Source: Maribacter dokdonensis DSW-8
GTDB taxonomy: Bacteria > Bacteroidota > Bacteroidia > Flavobacteriales > Flavobacteriaceae
DNA length: 64,000 nt
Assembly: GCF_001447995.1 (NCBI RefSeq)
Contig: NZ_LDPE01000002.1
Coordinates: forward strand, 744,001-808,000
Reading direction: 5' to 3'
Position numbers and translations under genes: made by a program. Numbering within the stretch: position 1 is the first letter of the stretch; the number at the start of each line of letters is the position of its first letter. The notes under the pieces are model-generated. The model searched no databases. It had not been told where the DNA came from and saw only the letters and a program-made list of their open reading frames with translations. Positions 24,699 to 34,682 of this stretch are shown piece by piece.

Positions 24699-27116
24699 AT
24701 GTTCAGAAACCATCTTAAAATAGCCTGGAGAAGTATTAAGAAGGATACGCTATTTGCTACCATTAAAATTGGTGGCTTTGCTGTTGGTATAGCGGCTTGT
24801 CTTTTAATAGCCTTATTCATTCACAATGAAGTGGGTTATGATCAGCACTATACCAAAAAAGATCAGTTATATAGGGTAGTGTTAGAAGGCATGTACAAAG
24901 GTGAAGTCATGAAAAGCACTCACTTTCAATTACCCTTTGCAGAAGCCTTGCAAAATGATTTTCCAGAAATAAAAAAGGCAGGGAAAATAAATACAATTGA
25001 AATTTTTGGGGCAGGTAAACGCGGTATTCGCTTAGCTGGGGCAGCTCAAAATAACTTGGAAACCGGCTTTGTGCTTGCGGATCAAGAAGCATTTGAACTT
25101 TTGGAGGTGAAGTTGCAACAAGGTAATCCTAAAACCGCATTGGCAAATCCAAAAAGTATTGTCATATCGGAATCCAAAGCGGCAAAGTATTTTAATGGGG
25201 ATAAAATTTTGGGCGAAACCATCATTTTAGATAATGATGAGAGTACTCCGTATACGGTAACCGGGGTCATGAAAGATGCTGCAAAAAACTCACATCTAAC
25301 CTATGACTTTCTTTTACCTATAGAAGACACCAATGCAAACTGGACCAACCAGAATTACTTTACCTATGTGTTGGTAGATGACCGTACGAACGTGCAGGAA
25401 TTGGAACAAAAAATGGTTTCTATTGTTGAAGACTATATTATACCTGCACAGCGCGAACGAGGGCGTGCTCCAGACTTTATTGAGGTGCTTAGAACCATGA
25501 AGTACAAACTACAGCCCATAACCGATATTCATCTGTATTCGGATATTAAAATGTCAGACGGACTTAAACATGGCGATATCCGTTTTGTTTGGCTTTTTGC
25601 CGCTGTAGCCGGTTTTGTGCTATTATTGGCGGTAATCAACTTTATTAATCTTTCTACCGCAAAGTCTGCCAATAGGGCTAAAGAGGTTGGCTTAAGAAAA
25701 ACCATTGGTGCTTTTAAAAGCAATTTGATAACGCAATTTTTGACCGAATCTATGATGTTTAGTTTTGTGTCTTTTCTATTAGGCGTGCTATTGGCATGGG
25801 CATTACTGCCAACATTTAACAACATGGCATCTAAAACTATAGAAATGCCTTGGTCTGCTTGGTGGTTTGTTCCGGTAATAGTAGTTGCTGCTCTTTTAGT
25901 AGGTGCTTTGGCGGGCTTATATCCGGCATTTTATTTGTCGGCATTTAAACCGGTAAATGTTTTAAAGGGAAGTCTTAGTATTGGCAGTAAAAGTGGCAAA
26001 TTAAGGAGCGGACTCGTTATTTTTCAATTTACCACATCGGTAGTGCTGATCATTGCCACTTTGATTATTTACAAACAAATGGACTTTATTCTTCAAAAAG
26101 AATTGGGGTATGATAAGGAACAGGTTGTTGTTCTAGAAGGTACCGGAATCTTAGGGGAGAGTGCTGAAAATTTTAAAGAACAACTACTTCAATTGCCACA
26201 AGTGAAATCGGCTACCATTTCTAATTATTTGCCGGTAGATGGTGGTAGTAGAAACGGTAATACATTTAGAAGGGAAGATGAAGGAAATGAAGGTAGAGGT
26301 ATACCTGCCCAAATCTGGAGAGTAGATTATGATTACATTAAAACGCTTGGTATTACGGTTAAAACAGGAAGAGATTTTTCTAAGCAATTTGCGTCTGATG
26401 CTTTGAACTCAATTATTATAAACGCCAATATGCAACGTGAATTGGGCTTGGAAAACGCTATTGGCAAAGAACTAAACAATAACGGTCAACAGTTTAAGGT
26501 CATAGGTGTAATAGATGATTTTCATTTTAAGTCCTTAAAAGAAGATATTTCTTCGCTATCGCTCGTAATCGGTAAAGATTTAGGGTCTATATCGCTAAAG
26601 TTGGAAAAAGGAAATGTGAATGAAGCCTTGGCTTCAATTACTTCGGTTTGGGATAAAAATGTGCCCAGTCAGTCCATTAATTATAGTTTTTTAGATCAAG
26701 AGTTCAGCCATATGCACGATGATGTGGAACGTATGGGTAAAATATTCAACAGTTTTGCCCTGTTCGCTATTTTAGTTGCTTGTTTAGGCTTGTTTGCACT
26801 ATCTGCCTTTATGGTAGAACAACGTAAAAAAGAGATCAGCATCCGCTTGGTTTTAGGGGCTCCGTTTAAAAGCATCTATAAATTGCTTACCGTAGATTTT
26901 ATGAAACTGATTATAATTTCTATCGCCATTGCCATACCTGTAGGGTGGTATTTAATGAGCCGTTGGTTAGAGGATTTTGCCTACCACATCACTATTGGTT
27001 GGGGCATATTCTTTATCGCAGGATTCATTGCATTGACCATAGCTATTTTGACCATAAGCTATCAATCTATAGGCGCTGCGCTGATACAGCCTTTAAAAAG
27101 CTTGCGTAAAGAATAA
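24699..27116 (+). CDS. MacB/FtsX-type ABC permease, array member 1
   Basis: An 805-residue inner-membrane permease with two half-units. TM1 (about 19-41) and a first periplasmic MacB-like domain are followed by TM2-TM4 (about 294-316, 349-371, 388-412) with the coupling sequence EVGLRKTIGA. TM5 (439-458) and a second periplasmic domain precede TM6-TM8 (685-790) with EISIRLVLGA. The second coupling motif has Leu where most paralogues have Lys (RKVLGA). The C-terminus QPLKSLRKE is a variant of the array-wide NPVKSLRTE. As a mechanotransmission permease it would push a substrate from the periplasm into the adaptor-TolC duct. It is the first permease after the ATPase gene and probably belongs to the TolC transcription unit. 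Confidence 0.92.
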   Translation: MFRNHLKIAWRSIKKDTLFATIKIGGFAVGIAACLLIALFIHNEVGYDQHYTKKDQLYRVVLEGMYKGEVMKSTHFQLPFAEALQNDFPEIKKAGKINTIEIFGAGKRGIRLAGAAQNNLETGFVLADQEAFELLEVKLQQGNPKTALANPKSIVISESKAAKYFNGDKILGETIILDNDESTPYTVTGVMKDAAKNSHLTYDFLLPIEDTNANWTNQNYFTYVLVDDRTNVQELEQKMVSIVEDYIIPAQRERGRAPDFIEVLRTMKYKLQPITDIHLYSDIKMSDGLKHGDIRFVWLFAAVAGFVLLLAVINFINLSTAKSANRAKEVGLRKTIGAFKSNLITQFLTESMMFSFVSFLLGVLLAWALLPTFNNMASKTIEMPWSAWWFVPVIVVAALLVGALAGLYPAFYLSAFKPVNVLKGSLSIGSKSGKLRSGLVIFQFTTSVVLIIATLIIYKQMDFILQKELGYDKEQVVVLEGTGILGESAENFKEQLLQLPQVKSATISNYLPVDGGSRNGNTFRREDEGNEGRGIPAQIWRVDYDYIKTLGITVKTGRDFSKQFASDALNSIIINANMQRELGLENAIGKELNNNGQQFKVIGVIDDFHFKSLKEDISSLSLVIGKDLGSISLKLEKGNVNEALASITSVWDKNVPSQSINYSFLDQEFSHMHDDVERMGKIFNSFALFAILVACLGLFALSAFMVEQRKKEISIRLVLGAPFKSIYKLLTVDFMKLIIISIAIAIPVGWYLMSRWLEDFAYHITIGWGIFFIAGFIALTIAILTISYQSIGAALIQPLKSLRKE

Positions 27117-27139
27117 TTCATCATCAAAAAACAAAAATC

Positions 27140-29614
27140 ATGTTCAAGATCTATTTAAAAATCGCCTTTAGAAATGCATTTAGATATAAGGGCAATAGTA
27201 TCATTAATATAGCTGGACTTGCAATTGGTTTAACCTGTGTTATTTTGATAGCCCTTTTTATAAACGATGAATTAAGCTATGATCGTTTTTTTAATGATAC
27301 GGACCAAGTGTATAGGGTCAATTTAAATGGTAAAATGGGCGATGATGAGTTCTATGCGGGTTATACACCTCCGCCAGCAGGTGAGACTTTGGTTGCAAAT
27401 TTTCCTGAAATTGAAAGTTATACTCGTATATACAGACCCGGGGTTGATGTTCTTGAATATTCCAATGGTTCTGAAAAACAAATCTTCAACGAAGAAAACC
27501 TATTTGCGGTAGATGCCAATTTTTTAGAGGTTTTAAGCTATCCTATGTTAAAGGGTGATCCCATAAAAAGTTTGCAAGAAGGGAACAGTGTAGTTATAAC
27601 CAATAGTATTGCAGAGAAATATTTTGGAGATGCAGATCCGCTTGGTAAAATTCTTTTTTATGGAAAGGAAAGAACACCGTTGAATGTTACGGGTGTTTTA
27701 GAAGATATGGACAATCTACAAACTTCTGTAGAATTTGATATACTAGTTCCTGTTTCAAATTTTTCAAATGTAAAACGATTTAATTGGAGTTGGGTATGGT
27801 TACAAATGGCTACTTATGTGAAATTGACTGAAAAAGCAGCGGCAAACCCAAAAGTGATTAATCATTTAGAATCACAGTTTCCAGAATTGATTAGGTTACA
27901 TGCAGCAAATGCTTTTGACAGGATAGGGCAGCCGTATGAAGAGTTTTTGGAAAATGGGAACAAATGGGATTTACACTTGCAGGCACTAACCGATATTCAT
28001 CTACATTCTAATGATATTGAATCTGCAATTACTGAACAGAACAGTGTTAAGAATTTATACATTTTTGCAATAATTGCGCTTTTTATTATAATACTGGCCT
28101 CGGTTAATTTTGTCAATTTAGCTACAGCGCAGGCCTCTAAGAGAAGTAAGGAAATTGGTATTAGAAAAGTGCTGGGTTCTCCCAGAATTCAACTTATAAA
28201 ACAGTTTTTGGCGGAAGCCATTTTTTATACCGTAGTATCCACGTTTTTAGCTGTAGTGTTGGTATGGGTGTTTTTGCCGTTATTTAATCAGTTAGCTGGT
28301 AAAACCATTAATTTCAATTCAATATATGATAATGGTATTTGGTTATTTATTATTTGCCTTAGTTTATTTACCGCTCTTCTGGCGGGCATTTATCCAGCGT
28401 TTTATCTAACTTCTTTTAAAGCGGCAAATGTTTTAAAAGGGGTTTCTAAAGTAGCTAACAGTAAAGACGGTATTATTAGAAACGGATTAGTGATTTTTCA
28501 ATTTACCGTTGCCATAATCATGATTATAGCAACTAGTGTTGTGTATCTGCAATTGAACTATACACAAAACCGTGATTTAGGTTATGATAAAGAAAACTTG
28601 CTTGTAATTCGTAATGCAGAAAAATTGGACGGTAGCGAAAAAACCTTTAGATCGGAACTAGAGGCGCTATCAGAAGTAAAAAATGCCGCCGTTTCTTCAG
28701 GTATGCTTACCAGAGGTAGTTTTGGTGATTTTTACTTTCCAGAAGCATCTAATTCTGACGATAAGGTCGCTAAGGATATTATATTACAATCTTACCTGGT
28801 TGATGAACATTTTATGAAGACCCTAGATTTGAAGTTAATAAAAGGTAGAGCGTTTGATAATAACTTCAATGATTCGTTGTCAGTTGTGATCAATGAAGCA
28901 GCAGCAAAGCAAATAGGATGGGAAAACCCTATTGGAAGAATGATTCAGTATCCTGGCGGTAAAATGGAATCATACAAAGTGGTGGGAGTTTTAAAGGACT
29001 TTAATTTAGAATCGTTGCATAGTCATATTACACCATTCGCATTGTTTTCGAATACCTCGGAGAGTTATGAAACTGGCGTTTCCTACATCACTTTAAAGGT
29101 GAGTTCGGAAAATATTGGAAAATTGATGTCTTCTATAGAAAAGAAATGGAATGACTATCAACCAAATGTGCCTTTTGAATATTCTTTTTTGGATGATGAT
29201 TTAAATACCGCATATATATCAGACCAAAGACAGGCAAATTTGTTTGGGGTGTTTTCTTTCTTGACCATATTTATTGCCTGTATGGGGTTGTTGGGGTTAA
29301 TAGCGTTCATAGCCCAACAGAAAACAAAAGAAATTGGGATAAGGAAAGTTTTGGGTGCAAGCATTAGTGAAATTGTACAGATGCTTGCTCGCGATTTTGT
29401 AATGGTAATTGTAATAGCCATGTTGATAGCGACACCGGTTGCATGGTATTTTATGAATAAATGGCTGCAAGATTTCGCCTATAAAATAGAAATACCTTGG
29501 TGGGTGTTTATAGTATCTGGCGGAATGGCCCTCGTCATTGCCCTTTTTACTATGGGATTTCAAGCAGTGAAGGCAGCGGTTGCAAACCCCGCTCAGAGTT
29601 TGCGAACAGAGTAA
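27140..29614 (+). CDS. MacB/FtsX-type ABC permease, array member 2
   Basis: An 824-residue paralogue, the longest of the nine, starting 23 bases after permease 1. It opens MFKIYLKIAFRNAFRYKGN, then TM1, a periplasmic domain, TM2 near 306-328 (LYIFAIIALFIIILASVNFV) and the first coupling motif EIGIRKVLGS. TM5 lies near 450-470, and after the second periplasmic domain TM6 begins near 700. The second coupling motif is EIGIRKVLGA and the end is NPAQSLRTE. Both coupling helices look intact, so it should engage an ATPase. The periplasmic domains differ clearly from those of permease 1 (for example ESYTRIYRPGVDVLEYS), as expected if each member handles a different ligand or pairs differently. Confidence 0.92.
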   Translation: MFKIYLKIAFRNAFRYKGNSIINIAGLAIGLTCVILIALFINDELSYDRFFNDTDQVYRVNLNGKMGDDEFYAGYTPPPAGETLVANFPEIESYTRIYRPGVDVLEYSNGSEKQIFNEENLFAVDANFLEVLSYPMLKGDPIKSLQEGNSVVITNSIAEKYFGDADPLGKILFYGKERTPLNVTGVLEDMDNLQTSVEFDILVPVSNFSNVKRFNWSWVWLQMATYVKLTEKAAANPKVINHLESQFPELIRLHAANAFDRIGQPYEEFLENGNKWDLHLQALTDIHLHSNDIESAITEQNSVKNLYIFAIIALFIIILASVNFVNLATAQASKRSKEIGIRKVLGSPRIQLIKQFLAEAIFYTVVSTFLAVVLVWVFLPLFNQLAGKTINFNSIYDNGIWLFIICLSLFTALLAGIYPAFYLTSFKAANVLKGVSKVANSKDGIIRNGLVIFQFTVAIIMIIATSVVYLQLNYTQNRDLGYDKENLLVIRNAEKLDGSEKTFRSELEALSEVKNAAVSSGMLTRGSFGDFYFPEASNSDDKVAKDIILQSYLVDEHFMKTLDLKLIKGRAFDNNFNDSLSVVINEAAAKQIGWENPIGRMIQYPGGKMESYKVVGVLKDFNLESLHSHITPFALFSNTSESYETGVSYITLKVSSENIGKLMSSIEKKWNDYQPNVPFEYSFLDDDLNTAYISDQRQANLFGVFSFLTIFIACMGLLGLIAFIAQQKTKEIGIRKVLGASISEIVQMLARDFVMVIVIAMLIATPVAWYFMNKWLQDFAYKIEIPWWVFIVSGGMALVIALFTMGFQAVKAAVANPAQSLRTE

Positions 29615-29715
29615 AATACATCCCATATGTTCTCTTGAAAGAAAAGTGGGTACACTATAGAATTCATCAAATCTACTCCCCTAGGTAAAGAGTAAGGGGG
29701 CTAAAAACAAAAATC

Positions 29716-32061
29716 ATGATCAAAAACTATTTAAAAATCGCTTGGAGAAACCTTTGGAAGAACAAAGGCTATAGTATGCTGAATATCTTTGGTTTGGCAA
29801 TAGGTATCACCTGTGCAGCCATGATTTTGCTTTGGGTAGAAGATGAGGTTGGTTATGATGCTAATTTTGATAAGCAAGACGTGGTATATTATGTACCCAC
29901 AAATCAGCAATATGAAGGTGAGTGGCGTACATTTCATTCAACTCCCGGTCCGTTGGCAGAAGTTTTAAAGGAAGAGGTACCAGGTATTGTAGGTGCGGCC
30001 CGAACAAAAGAAGAAGATTTTTTATTTCAGGTAGGTGAAACGGCCATCAATAAAAATGGACGTTACGCAGATGCTGATTTTTTAAGTATGTTCAGCCTCT
30101 CATTTGTGGAAGGCAATTTGGAAACTGCTTTTGATGATGTAGATGCCATTGTTATCTCACAAGAAACGGCTACACAATTATTTGGTAAGAATATTTCAGC
30201 AATTAACAAAGTAATTAAAATAAACAACGAAGAAAGTTATATCGTTTCAGGAGTTTACGAAGATTTGCCGCACAATGTAACCTATAGTTTTGATTGGGTT
30301 GTTCCTTTTGATCACTTTGCAAAGGATAATGAATGGGTAAACGAATATGATAGAAACTTCGCGGACACTTTTGTGGAACTTTCGCCAGAAGCAAATTTTG
30401 ATGTGGTCAATAATAAAGTAAAGGCAATACTACCAATGAAAACCGAGGACGATGAAACCATCGCCTTTTTATTCTCCATGAAAGATTGGCATTTACGTTC
30501 GGCATTTGAAGGCGGTAAAAATATAGGAGGACAAATAACCTATGTACGGCTGTTTAGTCTTATTGCACTCATTATTTTATTAATTGCCTGTATCAATTTT
30601 ATGAACTTGGCTACTGCTCGTAGCGAGAAAAGGGCAAATGAAGTAGGGGTGCGTAAAGTTTTAGGCTCTGGGAGAAAAGGACTGATCTCTCAATTTATGG
30701 CAGAAGCGATAATCACAGCAGGGTTATCTGCCGTGTTAAGTGTGCTTTTGTTAAAGTTATTGGTGCCGCAATTTAATACCATGATCGGCAAACAATTAGC
30801 GCTAAACCTGGTAAACCCAACGCATTTGTTAACGCTGTTAGGTATCACATTGATTTGTGGCTTGGTTGCAGGCTGGTATCCGGCATTTTATTTGTCATCT
30901 TTTAAACCTGTAGACGTTTTAAAAGGAGCAAGAAGGTCAAAAGGAAGTGCCTCAATGATAAGAAAGGGGCTGGTAGCTACTCAGTTTGTTGTATCCATAG
31001 TATTTATCATCAGCACCATTATCGTCTATCAACAAGTACAGTATGTAAAAGGACGCGATTTAGGCTACAATAAAGAAAATCTGGTGAAAATTCCCGTTAA
31101 CGGAGATATGATCAAAAACTTCAAACCTATTGAAGAAGACATGAAAGCTTCGGGGAGGATAGAAAGCATCGGATTCATTAATTCTGATATTTTATCCGGT
31201 GGAAATAATACATCGGGGTTAAGCTGGCAAGGCGGTGTAGATACTGAAGATGTACTGGTATCGGTTAGAGATATTACAGTAGATTTCTTCAACACTACAG
31301 GAATGAAAATTATTGAAGGACGCGGATTTAGTAACAATCCTGCACAGGACAGTGTCAATATTATTGTCAGTGAATCTTTTGCAAAACTTATGGGTAGCGG
31401 CAGTGCCATTGGTAAAACTATAGAAGAAGATTATCCTGTGATAGGGGTTGTAAAAGATTATGTGTACGGAGATATGTATGGTTCAAGTGATCCTGTCATT
31501 TTTTTCAACGACCCTAGTCAAGCACGTTTTATGTATGTAAAAACTAAAACGGGAATAGAAACAGCATTGGCACTTAATGCAATGGAAGCAACGTTGCATA
31601 AGTTTAACCCGGCGTTTCCTTTTGAATATGAATTTGTGGATGACACTTACGATGCCAAATTTAAAAGTGAGCAATTAATAGGCAACCTATCCCAAGTTTT
31701 TGCACTGCTGGCCATCCTAATATCTTGTTTGGGACTCTTTGGCTTGTCCGCTTTTACTGCAGACCAACGTAGAAAGGAAATTGGCGTACGAAAGGTGCTA
31801 GGTTCAAGTATTACAGGTATTGTGGGCTTATTGTCTAAAGATTTTATGAAATTGGTAGGTATGGCGATAGTAATTGCAACGCCAATAGCCTGGTTGTTAA
31901 TGCAGAATTGGTTAGAGGGTTTTGCATACAGAACTTCAATTAATGCTTGGGCGTTCATAATTGCCGGGGCGGTAGCCATTGTAATAGCGTTATTGACCAT
32001 TAGTTTTCAAGCTATTAATGCAGCAAGGGTAAACCCGGTAAAAAGTCTAAGAACGGAGTAG
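29716..32061 (+). CDS. MacB/FtsX-type ABC permease, array member 3
   Basis: A 781-residue paralogue, the shortest of the nine. It opens MIKNYLKIAWRNLWKNKGY, with TM1, a compact first periplasmic domain, TM2 at about 279-298 (ALIILLIACINFMN), the coupling motif EVGVRKVLGS, TM5 near 417-438, and a second coupling motif EIGVRKVLGS before NPVKSLRTE. In its first half it shares with permease 6 the SARSEKR/ARSEKRG segment and a KDWHLRSAFEGGK-like stretch (KDWYLRSSFENGK in permease 6), so these two are probably closer relatives. A 101-base gap before it holds a weak GC hairpin (cccct at 29678-29682). It ends the inferred first transcription unit, since a candidate promoter follows. Confidence 0.92.
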   Translation: MIKNYLKIAWRNLWKNKGYSMLNIFGLAIGITCAAMILLWVEDEVGYDANFDKQDVVYYVPTNQQYEGEWRTFHSTPGPLAEVLKEEVPGIVGAARTKEEDFLFQVGETAINKNGRYADADFLSMFSLSFVEGNLETAFDDVDAIVISQETATQLFGKNISAINKVIKINNEESYIVSGVYEDLPHNVTYSFDWVVPFDHFAKDNEWVNEYDRNFADTFVELSPEANFDVVNNKVKAILPMKTEDDETIAFLFSMKDWHLRSAFEGGKNIGGQITYVRLFSLIALIILLIACINFMNLATARSEKRANEVGVRKVLGSGRKGLISQFMAEAIITAGLSAVLSVLLLKLLVPQFNTMIGKQLALNLVNPTHLLTLLGITLICGLVAGWYPAFYLSSFKPVDVLKGARRSKGSASMIRKGLVATQFVVSIVFIISTIIVYQQVQYVKGRDLGYNKENLVKIPVNGDMIKNFKPIEEDMKASGRIESIGFINSDILSGGNNTSGLSWQGGVDTEDVLVSVRDITVDFFNTTGMKIIEGRGFSNNPAQDSVNIIVSESFAKLMGSGSAIGKTIEEDYPVIGVVKDYVYGDMYGSSDPVIFFNDPSQARFMYVKTKTGIETALALNAMEATLHKFNPAFPFEYEFVDDTYDAKFKSEQLIGNLSQVFALLAILISCLGLFGLSAFTADQRRKEIGVRKVLGSSITGIVGLLSKDFMKLVGMAIVIATPIAWLLMQNWLEGFAYRTSINAWAFIIAGAVAIVIALLTISFQAINAARVNPVKSLRTE

Positions 32062-32068
32062 GGGTATA

Positions 32069-32108
32069 GTAAATATATTGGACATAATCTGTATAAATAT
32101 TTGACACT
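32069..32108 (+). promoter_or_regulatory. 40-bp upstream element, copy B
   Basis: Matches copy A at 29 of 40 bases and copy C at 32 of 40; GTAAATATATTG (32069-32080) is identical to C. It lies in the 152-base gap between permeases 3 and 4, 51 bases before a TGGCATA promoter-like motif. The one-helical-turn difference from the 61-base spacing of copy A keeps it on the same DNA face. Confidence 0.65.
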
Positions 32109-32159
32109 TAGTATTTTGTGTGTTTATATAAATAATTGAAAATCAATACCTTGTATTCT

Positions 32160-32174
32160 TGGCATAGAAATAGA
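32160..32174 (+). promoter_or_regulatory. Sigma-54-like promoter motif before permease 4
   Basis: TGGCATA-GAAA-TAGA, a near-consensus -24 half with the same TAG-type -12 half seen at 21006 and 37280. It lies 54 bases before the permease 4 ATG. Confidence 0.5.
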
Positions 32175-32213
32175 ATTTGATACTCCGTAATCAAGCATCA
32201 AAAAACGAGAACC

Positions 32214-34646
32214 ATGTTTAAAAACTATCTAAAAATCGCCTGGAGGAGTCTAAAAAAGCAAGCCTTTTTCACTTTTCTAAACACCTTCGGTCTAGCCATA
32301 GGAATGGCGGGGGCATTAATTATATCGCTTTATATCTACGATGAGCTTAGTTATGATAAAATGTTTGCCAATGCAGATAGGATTTATCGTATAGACTCTG
32401 ATATCAAATTTGGTGGAGCGGAAATTAAGGCGGGGGAATCTGCCGCACCAATGGCGGAAACCTTAAAAAGAGACTATCCACAGGTAGAAGCTTCAGTGCG
32501 ATTTAGAACCATAGGTAGTGCTTATGTAAAGAAAGTTGGGGGAAACAGAAGTGCCAAAGAAAACCATATCACCTATGCCGATTCCACTGTCTTTGAATTT
32601 TTTGGGATAGACTTACTTGCGGGTGATGCCAAAACAGCATTAACGGGGACTAATTCATTAGTGCTTACTAAAACTGCAGCAGAAAAACATTTTGGTTCTA
32701 CTGATGTTATAGGTCAAAATTTATTGTTGGATAATACCGATACCTATACGGTAACCGGTGTCATAGAAGATATGCCCAAAAATTCTTATTTCAATGATTA
32801 CAGTGTGTTTTTGGCAATGGCGGGCAACGTGGCATCAAGAGAAGATAATTGGGGCGGTAATAATTATTTTACATTTATAAAGTTAATTCCCGGTGCCAAG
32901 GCTGAAGATTTTCAAGAGCCCTTACAAGGTATGTTAGAGCGTTATATGTTGCCATGGGCGCAAAAGTATTTTCCAGGTATGACGGCAGAGTCGTTTACGG
33001 CATCCGGTAATTACATTCGGTACCACACCATGCCCTTGACCGATATTCATTTGCATTCAGATAAAAGCTCGGAAATGAGTGCAACGAGCAGTATTCAGAA
33101 TATCTACATTCTTTCTTTTATTGGGCTGTTCTTGATCATATTGGCAAGTGTTAATTTTATGAATTTGTCCACGGCTCATTCGTTAAAGAGAGCTAAAGAA
33201 GTAGGGGTGCGAAAAACCTTGGGCTCAAATAAACTGAATTTGGTCTTTCAATTTTTAACCGAATCAGGATTAATTGCATTTGTGTCTTTGTTAGCGGCAC
33301 TATTGATTACACTGGTAGCTTTGCCGTTTTTCAATGGCTTTACAGGTAAATCAATTGAAATTCCGTTTACGCGGCCCTTATTCTGGTTGGCACTTTTGGG
33401 GGCAACTATGTTACTTGGGCTGTTGTCAGGAAGTTATCCTGCATTTTTTATGTCGAGGTTTACACCTGTTAAAACGTTAAAAGGTAACAGTTCTGAAAGT
33501 GTGGGCAATGGTAGGGTACGTAATGCCTTGGTAATTTTTCAATTTTCAATTTCGGTATTTCTTATTATCAGCACCTTGGTAGTATTTCAGCAATTGAATT
33601 ACATACAGAATAAAGATTTGGGCTTCTCCAAGGACCAAGTATTGCTAATAAATGAATTGGGTGCATTAGGGTCCAAAACCAAGGCTTTTAAAGAACAGAT
33701 TGCTAATATGGGTTTTGTAGAGAGTGCTACGTTGAGCAATTATTATCCAACGCCATCTTGGCGGTCAGATACTTCGTTCTTTGAAGAAGGTTCTAGAGAT
33801 CAAGAAAGTGCCATTCAAATGCAAGAGTGGGATGTAGATACAGATTATCTAAAAACTATGGAAATGGAACTGGTTGCCGGTCGTGATTTTAATTCCGCCT
33901 ATACATCAGACTCTACTGCAATTATTATCAATGAAGCTACGCTGCCTATTTTAAATGTTACGGCAGAAGAAGCTTTAGGCATGCGTATATCCGAGGAAAT
34001 GGATCAAGAAAATCCTGCCTACTATACCATAATTGGAGTGGTCAAAGACTTTCATTATAGAACGTTAAGAACTAATATAGGCGCTTTGGGAATGCATTTG
34101 AATTCAAATGCACAGAACATGGCGGTAAGAATGAGTGGTGGAAATTATGCCAATAATATTGCTGCGATAGAAAATACGTGGAACACCATGGCGCCTGGTC
34201 AACCTTTTGATTATCGGTTTATGGATGAAGCCTTTAACACCACCTACGAAGCCGAACAAAAACTGAGTCAGATATTTTTCATTTTTACTATGCTGTCCAT
34301 TTTTATTGCTTGTTTGGGATTATTTGGATTAGCTGCCTTTAATGCCGAAAAACGAACAAAAGAAATCGGTGTTAGAAAAGTGTTGGGAGCTACTGTAAGT
34401 CAAATTTCTTACCGACTTACGGTAGATTTCCTAAAATTAGTGGGCGTAGCCATATTGATTTCTTTGCCCATAGGCTGGTTTGTCATGAATAAATGGCTTG
34501 AAGATTTCTCATACAGAATTGAGATTGGTGTTGGGGTATTCCTGTTGGCGGCTGTACTCGCCATTATCGTGGCAATACTAACGGTAAGCTACCAAAGTAT
34601 AAAAGCGGCAATTGTAAATCCTGTTAAGAGTTTACGGTCAGAATAA
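32214..34646 (+). CDS. MacB/FtsX-type ABC permease, array member 4
   Basis: An 810-residue paralogue and the first gene of the inferred second transcription unit, preceded by copy B of the 40-bp element and a sigma-54-like motif. It opens MFKNYLKIAWRSLKKQAFF, with TM1 including GLAIGMAGALIISLYI, TM2 near 297, the coupling motif EVGVRKTLGS, TM5 near 437, and a second coupling motif EIGVRKVLGA. It ends NPVKSLRSE, an ending shared only with permease 5. Between the halves the periplasmic domains carry PGMTAESFTASGNYIRYHTM and a serine-rich KSSEMSATSS stretch not seen in neighbours. Its leader (CATCAAAAAACGAGAACC) resembles those of most array members. Confidence 0.92.
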   Translation: MFKNYLKIAWRSLKKQAFFTFLNTFGLAIGMAGALIISLYIYDELSYDKMFANADRIYRIDSDIKFGGAEIKAGESAAPMAETLKRDYPQVEASVRFRTIGSAYVKKVGGNRSAKENHITYADSTVFEFFGIDLLAGDAKTALTGTNSLVLTKTAAEKHFGSTDVIGQNLLLDNTDTYTVTGVIEDMPKNSYFNDYSVFLAMAGNVASREDNWGGNNYFTFIKLIPGAKAEDFQEPLQGMLERYMLPWAQKYFPGMTAESFTASGNYIRYHTMPLTDIHLHSDKSSEMSATSSIQNIYILSFIGLFLIILASVNFMNLSTAHSLKRAKEVGVRKTLGSNKLNLVFQFLTESGLIAFVSLLAALLITLVALPFFNGFTGKSIEIPFTRPLFWLALLGATMLLGLLSGSYPAFFMSRFTPVKTLKGNSSESVGNGRVRNALVIFQFSISVFLIISTLVVFQQLNYIQNKDLGFSKDQVLLINELGALGSKTKAFKEQIANMGFVESATLSNYYPTPSWRSDTSFFEEGSRDQESAIQMQEWDVDTDYLKTMEMELVAGRDFNSAYTSDSTAIIINEATLPILNVTAEEALGMRISEEMDQENPAYYTIIGVVKDFHYRTLRTNIGALGMHLNSNAQNMAVRMSGGNYANNIAAIENTWNTMAPGQPFDYRFMDEAFNTTYEAEQKLSQIFFIFTMLSIFIACLGLFGLAAFNAEKRTKEIGVRKVLGATVSQISYRLTVDFLKLVGVAILISLPIGWFVMNKWLEDFSYRIEIGVGVFLLAAVLAIIVAILTVSYQSIKAAIVNPVKSLRSE

Positions 34647-34682
34647 GTAAAGCATCAAACTTCATCAATCAAAAAGAACATC

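Noticed and set aside
29678..29699. CCCCT/AGGGG pairing between permeases 2 and 3 as a terminator
   Set aside because: Only 5-6 bp with an 11-base loop and no T tract; too weak to call.
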